From contig NZ_POUA01000007.1 of the NCBI RefSeq assembly GCF_003236385.1, positions 1 to 52,694 on the forward strand: a stretch of 52,694 nt of DNA, read 5' to 3'. The stretch comes from Spongiactinospora gelatinilytica. GTDB taxonomy: Bacteria; Actinomycetota; Actinomycetes; Streptosporangiales; Streptosporangiaceae. This document shows, piece after piece, positions 36,230 through 46,072 of the stretch. Each line of letters begins with the position of its first letter. Position 1 is the first letter of the stretch. The translations under genes and the position numbers were made by a program. The notes under the pieces were generated by a model. It made no database searches. It saw only the letters and a list, made by a program, of their open reading frames with translations, and had not been told where the DNA came from.

Positions 36230-37693
36230 TCAGGTCAAGGACCGCGCCACCTGCGGCAACGCGTCGGCCACGTCGGACGCGGCCAGCGGAGCACCGTCGG
36301 CGGCCACCCGTGCCGCCGCGCCGTGCAGGTAGGCCGCGCATGAGGCGGCATCGTAACAGTCCAGTCCGGCGGCCAGCAGCGTACCGAGGATGCCGGAAAG
36401 CACGTCGCCGGTGCCCGCGGAGGCCAGCCACGGGGTGCCGGTGAGGTTGATCCTGGGCGGTCTGCCGGGCTCGGCGACGATCGTGGTCGAGCCCTTGAGC
36501 AGCACGGTCACCCCGAGCGTCCGCGCGGCCTCGCGGGCGTGGTGCAGGCGGGCGGCCTCGATGTCCTGCCTGGGTACGCCGGTCAGCCGGGACAGTTCGC
36601 CCGCGTGCGGGGTGATCACCGTGGGCGCGTCCCTGCGCAGCAGGGACGGCTCGGCGGCGGCGAGGGTCAGCGCGTCGGCGTCCAGCGCCACGGGCAGGTC
36701 GCCCGCCAGCACGGATTCGGCCACCGCGAGCGCGTCGTCGTCGGTACCTAGGCCCGGCCCCAGCACCCACGCCTGCACGCGGCCCACCCGATCGACACCC
36801 TCGCCGGGCGCCAGCGTGGTGATCACCGCCTCCGGCCAGCGGTCCCTGACCGCGGAGGCCGGTTCGTCCTGCCCGGCGTAGCGGACCATCCCCGCGCCGG
36901 ACCTGATCGCGCCCGCCACCGTCATGACCGCGGCCCCGGTGAACCTGCTGCCGCCCGCGACGATCCCGACGACTCCTCTGCGGTATTTGTCGGACTCCCG
37001 CCCGGGCCTGGGCAGCAGCCCGGCCACGTCGAGATCGGTCAGCGCAACCACGTCGGCGTCGGGAAGGTAGGGCCCGAGCCCGATGTCCACGAGTTCCACG
37101 ACCCCTGACTGCCCAGCGCCGGGGTCGATGAACAGACCGGTTTTGCACGCGCCGAACGTCACCGTGAGGTCGGCGCGCACGGCGGCGCCGTCCACCTGCC
37201 CGTTGCTCGCGTCCACGCCGCTCGGCACGTCCACCGCGACGACGATCCCGGGCGTGTCGTTCACGATCTCGGCCAGCGCCGCGTACGGCTCGCGCAGCGG
37301 GCCCGTCCCGCCGATGCCGACCAGCCCGTCGATGATCAGGTCGGCCCGGCCGGCCGCCCGGCGTACCGCCTCGGACTCGGAACCGCCGAGCACCCTGCCG
37401 CCCGCCGCGCGCAGGGCGGCCAGCCCGCCCTGGTGGGTGCGCGAGCCGGCGAGCAGGGCGTCCACCCGCGCGCCGCGCCCGGCCAGGGTCGCCGCCGCGT
37501 AGAGGGCGTCGCCGCCGTTGTCGCCGCTGCCCACGAGGACGAGCACCCGCGAGCCGTACACACGGGGCAGCAGGCCCGCGCAGGCGGCGGCGAGGCCGGC
37601 GGCGGCCCGGCGCATCAGCGCGCCCTCGGGCAGGCGGGCCATCAGCGCCCGCTCGGCGGTGCGAATCTGGTCACTGGTGTACGCGATGCGCAT
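36230..37693 (-). CDS. nnrDE: Bifunctional NAD(P)H-hydrate epimerase/dehydratase (NnrE-NnrD)
   Basis: The 487-residue fusion repairs hydrated NAD(P)H. The N-terminal epimerase (about 1-210) has LVGSGDNGGDALYAA and VDVPSGVDASNG. The C-terminal dehydratase (about 220-480) has VVGIVAGGSRFTGAAVM, the dinucleotide/ATP site GTPWLASAGTGDVLSGIL, and TPHAGELSRLTG. The order epimerase-dehydratase is usual for bacterial fusions. It stands 15 bases from acpS, with which it is probably co-transcribed. Confidence 0.96.
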   Translation of the reverse strand: MRIAYTSDQIRTAERALMARLPEGALMRRAAAGLAAACAGLLPRVYGSRVLVLVGSGDNGGDALYAAATLAGRGARVDALLAGSRTHQGGLAALRAAGGRVLGGSESEAVRRAAGRADLIIDGLVGIGGTGPLREPYAALAEIVNDTPGIVVAVDVPSGVDASNGQVDGAAVRADLTVTFGACKTGLFIDPGAGQSGVVELVDIGLGPYLPDADVVALTDLDVAGLLPRPGRESDKYRRGVVGIVAGGSRFTGAAVMTVAGAIRSGAGMVRYAGQDEPASAVRDRWPEAVITTLAPGEGVDRVGRVQAWVLGPGLGTDDDALAVAESVLAGDLPVALDADALTLAAAEPSLLRRDAPTVITPHAGELSRLTGVPRQDIEAARLHHAREAARTLGVTVLLKGSTTIVAEPGRPPRINLTGTPWLASAGTGDVLSGILGTLLAAGLDCYDAASCAAYLHGAAARVAADGAPLAASDVADALPQVARSLT

Positions 37694-37708
37694 GCTGCCG
37701 AAGTTATC

Positions 37709-38059
37709 TCAGCCTTCGGCGATCACATACGCGATGGCGACACCTCCGTCGTGGGTCAGCGACAGATGCCAGCGCCGCACGCCCATCGCCTCGGCGGTCT
37801 CGGCCACCCGGCCGGACACCCGCAGCAGCGGCCTGCCGTGCTCGCCGGTGTGCACCTCGGCGTCGAGGTGACGCAGGCCGGGCGGCGCGCCGAGGGCCTT
37901 GGCCACCGCCTCCTTGGCCGCGAACCTGGCGGCCAGCGAGTGTACGGCCAGCCCCCGCTCCGCCTCGGTGAACAGGCGTGCGGCCAGCGCGGGGGTACGT
38001 TCCAAGGTGGCGGCGAAGCGCGTGACGTCGACCACGTCCACGCCGATTCCCACGATCAC
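37709..38059 (-). CDS. acpS: Holo-[acyl-carrier-protein] synthase
   Basis: The 116-residue 4'-phosphopantetheinyl transferase transfers the pantetheine arm from CoA to acyl carrier protein. It has [15 protein letters not shown] at the N-terminus (metal-binding Asp) and the central [15 protein letters not shown] (metal-binding Glu), then the [16 protein letters not shown]-terminal strand. It is next to coaA on the divergent strand, so CoA synthesis and its use sit together here. Confidence 0.97.
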   Translation of the reverse strand: MIVGIGVDVVDVTRFAATLERTPALAARLFTEAERGLAVHSLAARFAAKEAVAKALGAPPGLRHLDAEVHTGEHGRPLLRVSGRVAETAEAMGVRRWHLSLTHDGGVAIAYVIAEG

Positions 38060-38121
38060 CGGCCCAGCCTAGACCGCGGGCCACCGAGTGGCCGCCGTCT
38101 CGCGCTGAGTAGGCTTCCGTC

Positions 38122-39063
38122 ATGGTCACCGAGGCAACCGCGGTCGAGACGTCCGCGTACGTCGAGCTGGGCCGTGAGCAGTGGCGGGATCTGCGCAAGA
38201 ACACCCCGCTCACGCTCACCGAGGCCGAACTCGAAGACCTGCGCGGCGTGGACGACCCCATCGACCTGGCCGAGGTCACCGACATCTACCTGCCGCTCAC
38301 CCGGCTGCTCAACCTCCACTTCACCGGCGCGCGCAAGCGGGGGGCCGCGGTCAGCGCGTTCCTCGGTGAGAAGGACGCGCCGCCCCCGTACATCCTGGGC
38401 ATCGCCGGCAGCGTGGCCGTGGGCAAGTCGACCACCGCCAGGCTGCTGCACACGCTGCTGGCCCGCTGGCCCGAGCACTCCAGCGTCGAGCTGATCACCA
38501 CCGACAGCTTCCTGTATCCCAACGCGGTCCTGGAAGAGCGCGGGACCATGCACCGCAAGGGCTTTCCGGAAAGCTACGACCGGCGGGCGCTGGTCCGGTT
38601 CGTGTCGGCGGTGAAGGCGGGCGCGGCCGAGGTCACCGCCCCCGTCTACAGCCATCTGGAGTACGACATCGTGCCGGGCGCGACGCAGAGCGTGCGGCGG
38701 CCGGACATCCTCGTCGTCGAGGGGCTCAACGTACTCCAGCCGGCCCCGCCGACCGCGCTGGCCGTGTGCGACTTCTTCGACTTCTCGATCTATGTGGACG
38801 CCCAGGTGGAAGACGTCCGGGAGTGGTACGTGGACCGGTTCCACAAACTGCGCCGCACCGCGTTCGCCGACCCGAAGTCCTATTTCCGGCACCTGGCCGA
38901 CCTGTCGGAGACCGAGGCGACGGCGTTCGCGCGCGACGTGTGGCGCGAGGTCAACGAGCGCAACCTGGTCGAGAACATCGCCCCGACCAGGGCCAGGGCG
39001 GCGCTCGTGCTGCACAAGGGCCGCGACCACGCCGTGCAGCGCGTACTGCTGCGCCGCACGTAA
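38122..39063 (+). CDS. coaA: Type I pantothenate kinase
   Basis: The 313-residue P-loop kinase catalyses the first step of CoA synthesis. Walker A is [17 protein letters not shown] (about residues 92-108). The substrate region has [27 protein letters not shown], and [11 protein letters not shown], then VVEGLNVLQ (Walker B-like) and FSIYVDAQ. It starts at the ATG at 38122, divergent from acpS with 62 bases between. It is typical in length. Confidence 0.97.
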   Translation: MVTEATAVETSAYVELGREQWRDLRKNTPLTLTEAELEDLRGVDDPIDLAEVTDIYLPLTRLLNLHFTGARKRGAAVSAFLGEKDAPPPYILGIAGSVAVGKSTTARLLHTLLARWPEHSSVELITTDSFLYPNAVLEERGTMHRKGFPESYDRRALVRFVSAVKAGAAEVTAPVYSHLEYDIVPGATQSVRRPDILVVEGLNVLQPAPPTALAVCDFFDFSIYVDAQVEDVREWYVDRFHKLRRTAFADPKSYFRHLADLSETEATAFARDVWREVNERNLVENIAPTRARAALVLHKGRDHAVQRVLLRRT

Positions 39064-39110
39064 AACCCGTTCCGGGCCCGCCGCCGAGCGCTCTCACTAG
39101 GGTGGGCCAC

Positions 39111-40085
39111 GTGCTGCACATGCGCGTCATAAGTCCCGCCACGCACACGGCCGCGGCCGTCGAGTATCTGACCGACGCCCCCGGCGTGGTCGACCTGGTC
39201 GTACTTCCGGGCGTGGCCACCCGCCCGCAGGGCGACGTACTGCTGTTCGACGTGGCCCGCGAGGTCGCCAACGACGTGCTCGGCCGGCTGAAGGAGATGC
39301 GCCTGCACGAGGTGGGCTCGATCAGCGCCGACAGCGCGGGCCTGATCCTCTCCGAGGTCGCCGACCGGGCCGAGGCCGAGGCCCCCGGCGACCCCGACGA
39401 CGCCGTGGTGTGGGAGGAACTCAGCCAGCGGGTCGCCGACGACAGCCGGATGACCTGGGCCTATTTCGCGTTCTTCGCCATCGCCACGCAGATCGCGGCC
39501 ATCGCGGTGGTGGTCGACTCGCCGATCGTGCTGGTCGGCGCGATGGTGCTGGGGCCGGAGTTCGGGCCGATATCGGCGATGTGCTTCGGCCTGCTACGCC
39601 GCGACGGCGCCCTGATCGGCCGGGCGGCCAGGAGCGTGGCGGCCGGGTTCCTGGTGGGCATCGCGGTGACGTTCGTGTGCGCGCTGGTCTCGCTAGTGAT
39701 CGGCTGGATCGGCCCCACGACGCTGGACTCCCACGCCGAGGTCGAGTTCATCGTCAACCCCGACCGCTGGTCGTTCATCGTGGCGCTGCTGGCCGGCGCG
39801 GCGGGCGTACTGTCCATCACGGCCGCCAAGTCGACCGCGCTGATCGGGGTCTTCATCTCGGTCACCACCGTGCCCGCGGCCGGCTACGCCGCCCTGGCCC
39901 TGGCGCTCGGCCGCTGGGGCGACCTCGGCTCCTCGGTCGCCCAGGTCGCGATCAACGTGCTCGGCATGACCATCTCGGGCACGGCGACGCTGTACTCGCA
40001 GCGGCTGCTGTGGTCGCGCCTCCGCGGCCCCTATCCCGGTCAGCTACGGAAGACGCTGCAGCACACGACCCTGACCCGGGGCTAA
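39111..40085 (+). CDS. DUF389 membrane protein
   Basis: The 324-residue protein starts MLHMRVISPATHTAAAVEYL, a soluble N-terminal domain (about 1-95) with EVGSISADSAG. About six membrane segments follow (from AYFAFFAIATQIAAIAVVV), including the DUF389 motif VLVGAMVLGPEFGPI and later VLSITAAKSTALIGVFISV. I use the GTG at 39111 because it gives the family's MLH start. The function of DUF389 proteins is not established; some are fused or linked to transport. It lies between coaA and the ABC operon, on the same strand. Confidence 0.88.
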   Translation: MLHMRVISPATHTAAAVEYLTDAPGVVDLVVLPGVATRPQGDVLLFDVAREVANDVLGRLKEMRLHEVGSISADSAGLILSEVADRAEAEAPGDPDDAVVWEELSQRVADDSRMTWAYFAFFAIATQIAAIAVVVDSPIVLVGAMVLGPEFGPISAMCFGLLRRDGALIGRAARSVAAGFLVGIAVTFVCALVSLVIGWIGPTTLDSHAEVEFIVNPDRWSFIVALLAGAAGVLSITAAKSTALIGVFISVTTVPAAGYAALALALGRWGDLGSSVAQVAINVLGMTISGTATLYSQRLLWSRLRGPYPGQLRKTLQHTTLTRG

Positions 40086-40145
40086 GGGTCAGATCCTACA
40101 TTCGGACGAGGGCACAGCCGGATATGCGGCGATAGAGTCCGCCAC

Positions 40146-41123
40146 ATGACGATCCTCGCGACCGAAGGGTTGACCAAACGCTTCCCCCGGGTGACCGCGC
40201 TCGACACGCTCAGCGTCACGGTCACGCCGGGGGTCACAGGTCTAGTGGGGGCCAACGGCGCGGGCAAGTCGACGCTCATCAAGATCTTGCTGGGCCTTCT
40301 CGAACCGACCGCCGGCACGGCCCAGGTGCTCGGCCTCGACGTGGCCACCAAGGGCGCCGAGATCCGGCGTTCGGTCGGTTACATGCCCGAGCACGACTGC
40401 CTGCCTCCCGATCTGTCGGCCACCGAATTCGTGGTCCACATGGCTCAGATGTCCGGGCTGCCGCGTACGGCGGCCCGCGAACGCGCCGCCGACACGCTGC
40501 GCCACGTCGGCCTGTACGAAGAGCGTTACCGCCCGGTGGGCGGCTACTCCACCGGCATGAAGCAACGGGTCAAGCTCGCCCAGGCGCTGGTCCACGACCC
40601 GCGCGTGGTGTTCCTCGACGAGCCGACCAACGGCCTGGACCCACAGGGCCGTGACGACATGCTCCGGCTGATCCGGCGGATCGGCGCGGAGTTCGGGATC
40701 AGCGTGCTGGTCACCTCGCACCTGCTGGGCGAGCTTGAGCGCGTCTGCGACCACCTGATCGTGATCGACGGCGGGAAGCTGCTGCGCTCATCGGCGATCG
40801 GCGAGTTCACCGGCGTGACCCAGACCGTGACGGTCGAGGTCGAGGAGGACTCGCGGCCGCTCGCCGCCCGGCTCGGCGAGCTGGGCGAGACCGTCAGCGC
40901 CGCGGGCCGCCTGCTCATGGTCAAGGTACGCGGCCCGGAGACCTACGACGCCGTACGCGACGCCGTGTGCGACCTGGACATGTCGCTGATCCGGCTGGAG
41001 CAGGGCCGCAGGCGGATCGAGGACGTCTTCCGCGGCTCGGCCGCGGAGATCGACGAGACCGGCCAGGCAGGCCGGACCCACGAGACGACTTCCGCCGCAG
41101 CCTCCGGGGGCGTGACAGTATGA
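40146..41123 (+). CDS. ABC-2 transporter ATP-binding protein 1
   Basis: The 325-residue ATPase has Walker A GANGAGKSTLIK (about residues 37-48), the signature YSTGMKQRVKLAQAL, Walker B VVFLDEPTNGLDP, and the H-loop TSHLLGE. The C-terminal 100 residues form the extension usual for ABC-2 exporters. No Shine-Dalgarno is visible. A TAGAGT 7 bases upstream of the ATG could be the -10 of a leaderless transcript. It is the first of four coupled genes, paired with the permease that starts inside its stop codon (ATGA). Confidence 0.93.
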   Translation: MTILATEGLTKRFPRVTALDTLSVTVTPGVTGLVGANGAGKSTLIKILLGLLEPTAGTAQVLGLDVATKGAEIRRSVGYMPEHDCLPPDLSATEFVVHMAQMSGLPRTAARERAADTLRHVGLYEERYRPVGGYSTGMKQRVKLAQALVHDPRVVFLDEPTNGLDPQGRDDMLRLIRRIGAEFGISVLVTSHLLGELERVCDHLIVIDGGKLLRSSAIGEFTGVTQTVTVEVEEDSRPLAARLGELGETVSAAGRLLMVKVRGPETYDAVRDAVCDLDMSLIRLEQGRRRIEDVFRGSAAEIDETGQAGRTHETTSAAASGGVTV

Positions 41124-42016
41124 CGGCCATATCGACCCCCGAGCCCGCGGGCGTCATCCACGACATCGGCTACCGGCACTACGACGGCGCGCGGCTGGGC
41201 CGCGGCCACGCCAGGGTCGCGCTGACCCGGCACAGCCTGCGCGGGGCCTTCGGCCTGGGCCGCTCGTTCCGCGCGAAGGTCATGCCGTTCGTGCTGCTGG
41301 TCATCATGCTGCTGCCGGCCATCGTGTCCATCGCGGGGATGGCGCTGGCCCAGCAGCGCGGGCCGGTGATCGACTACCCCAACTTCGCCGCGACCATGTC
41401 GGTCGTGCTGGCCATCTTCCTGGCCACCCAGTCGCCCGTACTGGTCGCCCCCGACCTGCGCTTCCGCGTCCTGCCGCTGTACTTCTCCCGGCCGGTGACG
41501 GTCGGCGACTACGTCGTGGCCAAGGTCACCGCGATGTCGCTGGCGCTGCTGATCCTGCAGTGGCTGCCGCTGACCGTGACGTTCGTCGGCGAGTTGCTGG
41601 TCAACCCGCCCGGCGACCCCGGTACCGGCCGCTACCTGGCGAGCATGGTCCTCTCGGTCGTCTACTCGCTGATGCTGGCCTGCCTGGGCCTCGCCATCGC
41701 CTCGCTCACCCCGCGCCGCGGGCTCGGCGTGGCCGCGGTCATCGCGTTCTACCTGTTCACCACCGCGGTCTCCCAGGTGCTCACGGAGATCCTGGGCTCG
41801 ATGAGCCAGGACGACTCGGCCGGCTGGGCGCTGCTGATCAACCCGTTCTACCTGGTGGACGCCGTACAGGTGTGGCTGACCGGGGCCTCGGCCGCGATGG
41901 GCAACTCCTACCCCGGCGGAGCCTCCGGGCCGGTCGCGGCCCTCGGCATCGTCGCGCTGACCGCGCTGGGCGGCGCCGTACTGATCCTGCGCTACCGGAA
42001 GGCGGCATCCGCGTGA
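41120..42016 (+). CDS. ABC-2 transporter permease 1
   Basis: The 298-residue membrane protein has about six helices (FVLLVIMLLPAIVSIAGMA, ALLILQWLPLTVTFVGEL, SMVLSVVYSLMLACLGLAIA, VAAVIAFYLFTTAVSQVL, and a final ALGIVALTALGGAVLIL). It starts with an ATG overlapping the ATPase stop, and its own stop overlaps the next ATPase start. The pattern of two alternating ATPase and permease genes suggests a heteromeric exporter. The substrate is unknown; the extracellular YPGGASG loop gives no clue. Confidence 0.88.
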   Translation: MTAISTPEPAGVIHDIGYRHYDGARLGRGHARVALTRHSLRGAFGLGRSFRAKVMPFVLLVIMLLPAIVSIAGMALAQQRGPVIDYPNFAATMSVVLAIFLATQSPVLVAPDLRFRVLPLYFSRPVTVGDYVVAKVTAMSLALLILQWLPLTVTFVGELLVNPPGDPGTGRYLASMVLSVVYSLMLACLGLAIASLTPRRGLGVAAVIAFYLFTTAVSQVLTEILGSMSQDDSAGWALLINPFYLVDAVQVWLTGASAAMGNSYPGGASGPVAALGIVALTALGGAVLILRYRKAASA

Positions 42017-42984
42017 CCACCACCGCAACGGAGGGCGTGACCGCGCCACCCGCCACCACCGCACCCGCCCGCATCGAGCTTCGCCAGGTGTCGCGCTGGT
42101 ACGGCAACGTCGTCGCGGTCAACGACGTCACGATGACGATCGGCCCCGGCGTCACCGGCCTGCTCGGCCCGAACGGCGCGGGCAAGTCCACGCTGCTGCA
42201 CATGATGGCCGGGTTCCTGGCCCCCTCCAACGGCAGCGTGACCCTGGACGACCGGCCCATCTGGCGCAACCACGACGTGTACCGCTCGATCGGCCTGGTC
42301 CCCGAGCGGGAGGCCGTGTACGGGTTCCTCACCGGCTGGCAGTTCGTGCTGTCCAGCGCCAAGCTGCACCGCCTGCCCGATGCTGCGGAGGCGGCGCGCC
42401 GCGCCCTGACCACGGTCGAGATGCTGGACGCCGCCGAGCGCCGGATCGAGACCTACTCCAAGGGCATGCGCCAGCGGGTCAAGGTCGCCGCGGCGATGGT
42501 CCACGATCCGCGCGTACTGCTGCTGGACGAGCCGTTCAACGGCATGGACCCGCGCCAGCGCCTGCACCTGATGGACCTGGTCAGGCAGATGGGCGCGGCG
42601 GGCAAGACCATCCTGTTCAGCTCGCACATCCTGGAGGAGGTCGAGCGGGTCGCCCAGCAGATCGAGGTCCTGGTCGCCGGCCGGCACGCCGCCTCCGGCG
42701 ACTTCCGCGAGATCCGCCGCAGGATGACCGACCGGCCGCACCTGTTCACCATCCGCTCCAGCGACGACCGCGCCCTCGCCGCGGCCCTCATCGCCGACCC
42801 CTCCTCCGGCGCCGTCTCCCTCACCGAGAACGGCCTACAGGCCCAGGCGGTCGATTTCGCCCGTTTCACACGCCTCCTCCCCCGCGTCGCCAAGAGCGCC
42901 GGCATCCACGTCTGGCAGGTCGCCCCCGCCGACGAGGACCTGGAGAGCGTGTTCTCCTACCTCATCACCAGGAGCGCCACATGA
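42013..42984 (+). CDS. ABC-2 transporter ATP-binding protein 2
   Basis: The 323-residue ATPase has Walker A GPNGAGKSTLLH, signature YSKGMRQRVKVAAAM, Walker B VLLLDEPFNGMDP, and the SSHILEEVERV switch region. The GTG at 42013 overlaps the permease stop. It is a distinct paralogue of the first ATPase, about equal in length. Coupling makes co-expression and probably a heterodimer likely, but two independent transporters are possible. Confidence 0.93.
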   Translation: MTTTATEGVTAPPATTAPARIELRQVSRWYGNVVAVNDVTMTIGPGVTGLLGPNGAGKSTLLHMMAGFLAPSNGSVTLDDRPIWRNHDVYRSIGLVPEREAVYGFLTGWQFVLSSAKLHRLPDAAEAARRALTTVEMLDAAERRIETYSKGMRQRVKVAAAMVHDPRVLLLDEPFNGMDPRQRLHLMDLVRQMGAAGKTILFSSHILEEVERVAQQIEVLVAGRHAASGDFREIRRRMTDRPHLFTIRSSDDRALAAALIADPSSGAVSLTENGLQAQAVDFARFTRLLPRVAKSAGIHVWQVAPADEDLESVFSYLITRSAT

Positions 42985-43033
42985 ACGCGCCCACCGGCCA
43001 CCCGCGCCCCCGCCACCCGAACGGAGTGAGGCC

Positions 43034-43750
43034 ATGAGTACGGTCGCGGGGATCAGTTACCGGATGGTCATCGGGCGGCGGCGGATCTGGCTGATGGTCC
43101 TGCTGCCCGCCGGGCTCATCGCGCTGGCCGTACTGCTTCGCATGCTGGGCAGCGCCGACGAGCGGTCCGCGCTGATGCTCATGCAGATCTTCGGCGTGGG
43201 CACCATGCTGCCGCTGCTCGGCCTGATCGCCGGCACCGGCGTGATCGCGCCCGAGATCGACGACGGCACCATCGTCCACCTGTTGTCCAAGCCGATCTCC
43301 CGCCCGGCGATCGCGATCACCAAGTTCGGGGTGGCCGCCTCGCTGCTGGCGCTGTTCGGCGCGCTGCCCGCCTTCGCCGCCGCCTACCTGCTGGTCGGCA
43401 TGGAAGCGGGGATCGCCTTCGGGTTCGCGGTCGGCGCGTTCGCCGGTGGCCTCGCCTACGCCGCGCTGTTCCTGTTGCTCGGCGTGATCACCAAGCACGC
43501 GGTGGCGATCGGCATCGCGTACGCGCTGATCTGGGAGTCCGTCGTCGGCGTATTCGTCCCCGGGGCCCGCAACTTCTCCATCCAGCAGTGGGCCCAGTCG
43601 GTCGCCTTCCAGTTCAACACCTCGGGCTTCTTCACCAAGCCCAGCGTCGGCATCGGCTTCGCCCTCATCGCCATCGCCGTCGTCACCGTCGGCGCGGTCC
43701 TCTGGGCCGGCCAGCGCCTGCGGTCCTTCACCCTCGCCGGCGAGGAGTGA
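43034..43750 (+). CDS. ABC-2 transporter permease 2
   Basis: The 238-residue membrane protein has about six helices and the ABC-2 motif with APEIDDGTIVHLLSKPISR (a cytosolic coupling segment), then ALFGALPAFAAAYLLVG and LAYAALFLLLGVITKHAVAIG. The ATG at 43034 follows GGAGTGAGG. It completes the four-gene operon; a 49-base gap separates it from the second ATPase. Its substrate is unknown. Confidence 0.88.
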   Translation: MSTVAGISYRMVIGRRRIWLMVLLPAGLIALAVLLRMLGSADERSALMLMQIFGVGTMLPLLGLIAGTGVIAPEIDDGTIVHLLSKPISRPAIAITKFGVAASLLALFGALPAFAAAYLLVGMEAGIAFGFAVGAFAGGLAYAALFLLLGVITKHAVAIGIAYALIWESVVGVFVPGARNFSIQQWAQSVAFQFNTSGFFTKPSVGIGFALIAIAVVTVGAVLWAGQRLRSFTLAGEE

Positions 43751-43824
43751 CATCCGCGCGTGTGCGCCCCGTACGGTAGGGCGGGGCGCACACGCGCGAC
43801 ACGGCCCGACCGAACGCGGCGGTG

Positions 43825-43923
43825 ATGAGTTCTGCGCTCCGGCGCGGTCTCGCCCTCACCGGTGCCATGCAGACGGTGGCGGCATTGACCGCCTGCGCCG
43901 GCGAGCAGGCCCCTGCCGCGTAG
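43825..43923 (+). pseudogene. Truncated lipoprotein (signal peptide and lipobox, premature TAG)
   Basis: The frame encodes 32 residues with an Arg-rich n-region, a hydrophobic core and a lipobox ending LTAC, then stops at TAG after AGEQAPAA. Past the stop the same frame continues for about 58 codons (GVSSLRKGGVEIRFLETYP...) without another stop until about 44100. It therefore looks like a lipoprotein gene broken by one nonsense codon. The rest of 43751-44203 has no gene that I can support. Confidence 0.4.
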
Positions 43924-44203
43924 GGCGTCTCGTCCCTGCGGAAAGGCGGGGTGGAGATCCGTTTCCTGGAGACCTATCCGAATCTTACGGCGACGCCGCT
44001 CAACCCTGATCAGGGAATAGCCGCCAGCGCAAAAGGTCAGAACATCCCGTGCGGAATTCGGGCGGGTTCCCGAGTTCCTTGTTGTTCGCGGCTTTACCTT
44101 CACTGGTCTCGGTCATGGGCCCGACCGTTCCAGAATTCGTGCGGCCGTGTCGATTACCCACGAGGTAATCGAGCGGATCGGCACTGCGGGCGATAATGTC
44201 CCC

Positions 44204-45008
44204 ATGATGGGAGATCGGCCGGCCGGTGAGCTGCTGCGCGAATGGCGGCACCGCAGGGGGCTCAGCCAGCTCAACCTGGCGATCCAGGCCGGGGTGTCCA
44301 CCCGGCACATCAGCTTCGTGGAGACCGGCCGCACGGTCCCCAGCAGCGCGATGGTCCTGCGGCTGGCCGAGCACCTGGACGTCCCGCTGCGGGAGCGCAA
44401 CCGCCTGCTGGTGGCCGCCGGGCACGCGCCCCGTCGTCCGCAAGCGGCCACTGCAAGATCCCCATCTGGAGCCGGCCAGGGACGCCATGCGGCAGGTCGT
44501 CCGCGGCCACGAGCCCTATCCCGCGGTCGCCATGGGCCGCCGCTGGAACATGCTGTTCGCCAACTCGGCGATCGACGTCTTCCTGGAGGGGGTCGATCCG
44601 GCGCTGCTGCGGCCGCGGGTCAACATGATGCGGGTGGGCCTGCATCCCAGCGGCTACGCGCCCCGGCTGCTCAATCTCGCCCAGGTCCGCGCGTTCCTGC
44701 TCCCCCGCCTGGCCCGCCAGGCCGCCAGGACCGGCGACCCGGAGCTCACCGCCCTGTACGAGGATGTGCGGTCCTACGGGCCGGACGACGATCCGCCGCC
44801 ACTCGACCCCGCCGACATCGCGCTCCCCATCCGCATCCGCCACCAGGGCACCGAACTCACCTTCATCAGCACCGTCACCACCTTCGGCACCGCGTTCGAC
44901 ATCACCCTGGACGACATCGCCGTGGAGGCGTTCTTTCCCGGCGACGCGACCACGATCCACCACTTCGGCCGGGTGCCCGGCCGAAGAGCCGGCGAGCTGA
45001 CGAACTGA
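44204..45008 (+). pseudogene. XRE regulator with MmyB-like ligand domain, frameshifted
   Basis: The N-terminus (from ATG 44204) is a helix-turn-helix with ELLREWRHRRGLSQLNLAIQ, then VSTRHISFVETGRTVP and LAEHLDVPLRERNRLLVAAGHAP. The C-terminal ligand domain of MmyB-like regulators (DPHLEPARDAMRQV, RRWNMLFANSAIDVF, LYEDVRSYGPDDDPP, and the final FFPGDATTIHHFG) is in the next frame. The break is at a CCCC run (44429-44432); removal of one C restores one continuous frame of about 268 codons. It is either a real frameshift or a sequencing error. Intact relatives are common repressors, often next to an oxidoreductase, absent here. Confidence 0.8.
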
Positions 45009-45184
45009 CGAACTGACGGCCAAGGAATTGCCGAAATCGGCTTCGGGTATCGGTCCGGCCCAGGAGGCGACAAGGTAGACTGCTTGTACCGAGGACTTCT
45101 CGTGCGTTGGCATTCAGGTCGGCGTCGCCCGCGGCGATAGATACATCAGCGGGCCCCGCAAGGCCCGGTCAGGCCAGGCAAACC

Positions 45185-45655
45185 ATGATGCCGACACCTC
45201 TGTCGCGGCGCAGGCCGCTGACCGTGATCGCCCGCGCGACTCCCACGATCGATTCCGCCGTCCGGCTCAGCCTCAATCCGGCACGCGGCCGGCGGGCAGG
45301 CGTCGACGGGGCGTGGTGGCCCCGCTCGTGCGACGCCGACGCCGAACTGCCCGCCCTCATCGCCGCCGTAGATCAGCGACTGGACCACACCACCGTCAGC
45401 GTCCGTGTGCATCCCGACGCATGGGACCACATCCCGCGTCTCATCCCGGCCCGAGGGCGTCACATCCAGGTCGGCCCGCTCGTTCGCGATGACCCACGGG
45501 TGGTCCGCCTGACATCGGCGGACGGCGAGTCGATCACCCTGCTGGTCGTCGAGCCGGACAACGCGGCACGTCCCGCCGCGGATGAGCACCGGACCGGCCG
45601 ACCGACCGTGCCGAACTGCCCGGTACCGCTCACCGGCCCTGCAGAGCGATCCTGA
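45185..45655 (+). CDS. DUF5994-family protein
   Basis: This protein of about 156 residues has the DUF5994 pattern LSLNPARGRRAGVDGAWWPR, then ELPALIAAVDQRL, and the WDHIPRLIPARGRHIQVG and SITLLVVEPDN strands. The function is unknown; members are widespread in actinobacteria, often with stress or anti-sigma regulators. It precedes a STAS-domain gene on the same strand, which fits that trend. Start at the ATG at 45185 or 45188; earlier in-frame codons lack support. Confidence 0.75.
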   Translation: MMPTPLSRRRPLTVIARATPTIDSAVRLSLNPARGRRAGVDGAWWPRSCDADAELPALIAAVDQRLDHTTVSVRVHPDAWDHIPRLIPARGRHIQVGPLVRDDPRVVRLTSADGESITLLVVEPDNAARPAADEHRTGRPTVPNCPVPLTGPAERS

Positions 45656-45745
45656 CGTCGCCTGCGCGACCGGCCCGACTCCTGTCAACCGCACGGCGGC
45701 GGACACCCCGGCGGCTTTCTCACACTTCTCCGATCGGAGAAACCC

Positions 45746-46072
45746 ATGACGGTAATCGACAGTATTCCGCTCAGCGCGGCGAGGGCATCGATGCCCACCA
45801 CCGTTCGTCTGTACGGCGAGATCGACATCTTCACCAGCGCGGCGCTTCGCCGGCGACTGCTGGAGGAGCTGAAGCGGAGCACGAGCCTGCTGGTCCTCGA
45901 CCTGTCCGCGATGACATTCTGCGACGCCAGCGGGCTGGCCGTCCTGGTCGGCATCCAGCACCGAGCCAGCGCGCAGGGCATCACACTGGTGCTGACCGCA
46001 CCGCGCCCGTACATGTCCCGGCTCCTGTACATCACCGGCCTGGACCGCAGGCTGCCGGTGGTGGCGTGGTAA
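45746..46072 (+). CDS. STAS-domain anti-sigma factor antagonist
   Basis: The 108-residue protein is one STAS domain: VRLYGEIDIFTSAALRRRL, then LLVLDLSAMTFCDASGLAVL with the phosphorylatable Ser of the D-x-SG motif, and GITLVLTAPRPYMSRLLYITGL. In the SpoIIAA/RsbV family the unphosphorylated form binds the anti-sigma kinase and frees the sigma factor. The kinase partner is not adjacent; the ATPase at 2488 is the only such gene in the window. The ATG follows an AGAAACC-like stretch; no strong ribosome site. Confidence 0.9.
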   Translation: MTVIDSIPLSAARASMPTTVRLYGEIDIFTSAALRRRLLEELKRSTSLLVLDLSAMTFCDASGLAVLVGIQHRASAQGITLVLTAPRPYMSRLLYITGLDRRLPVVAW

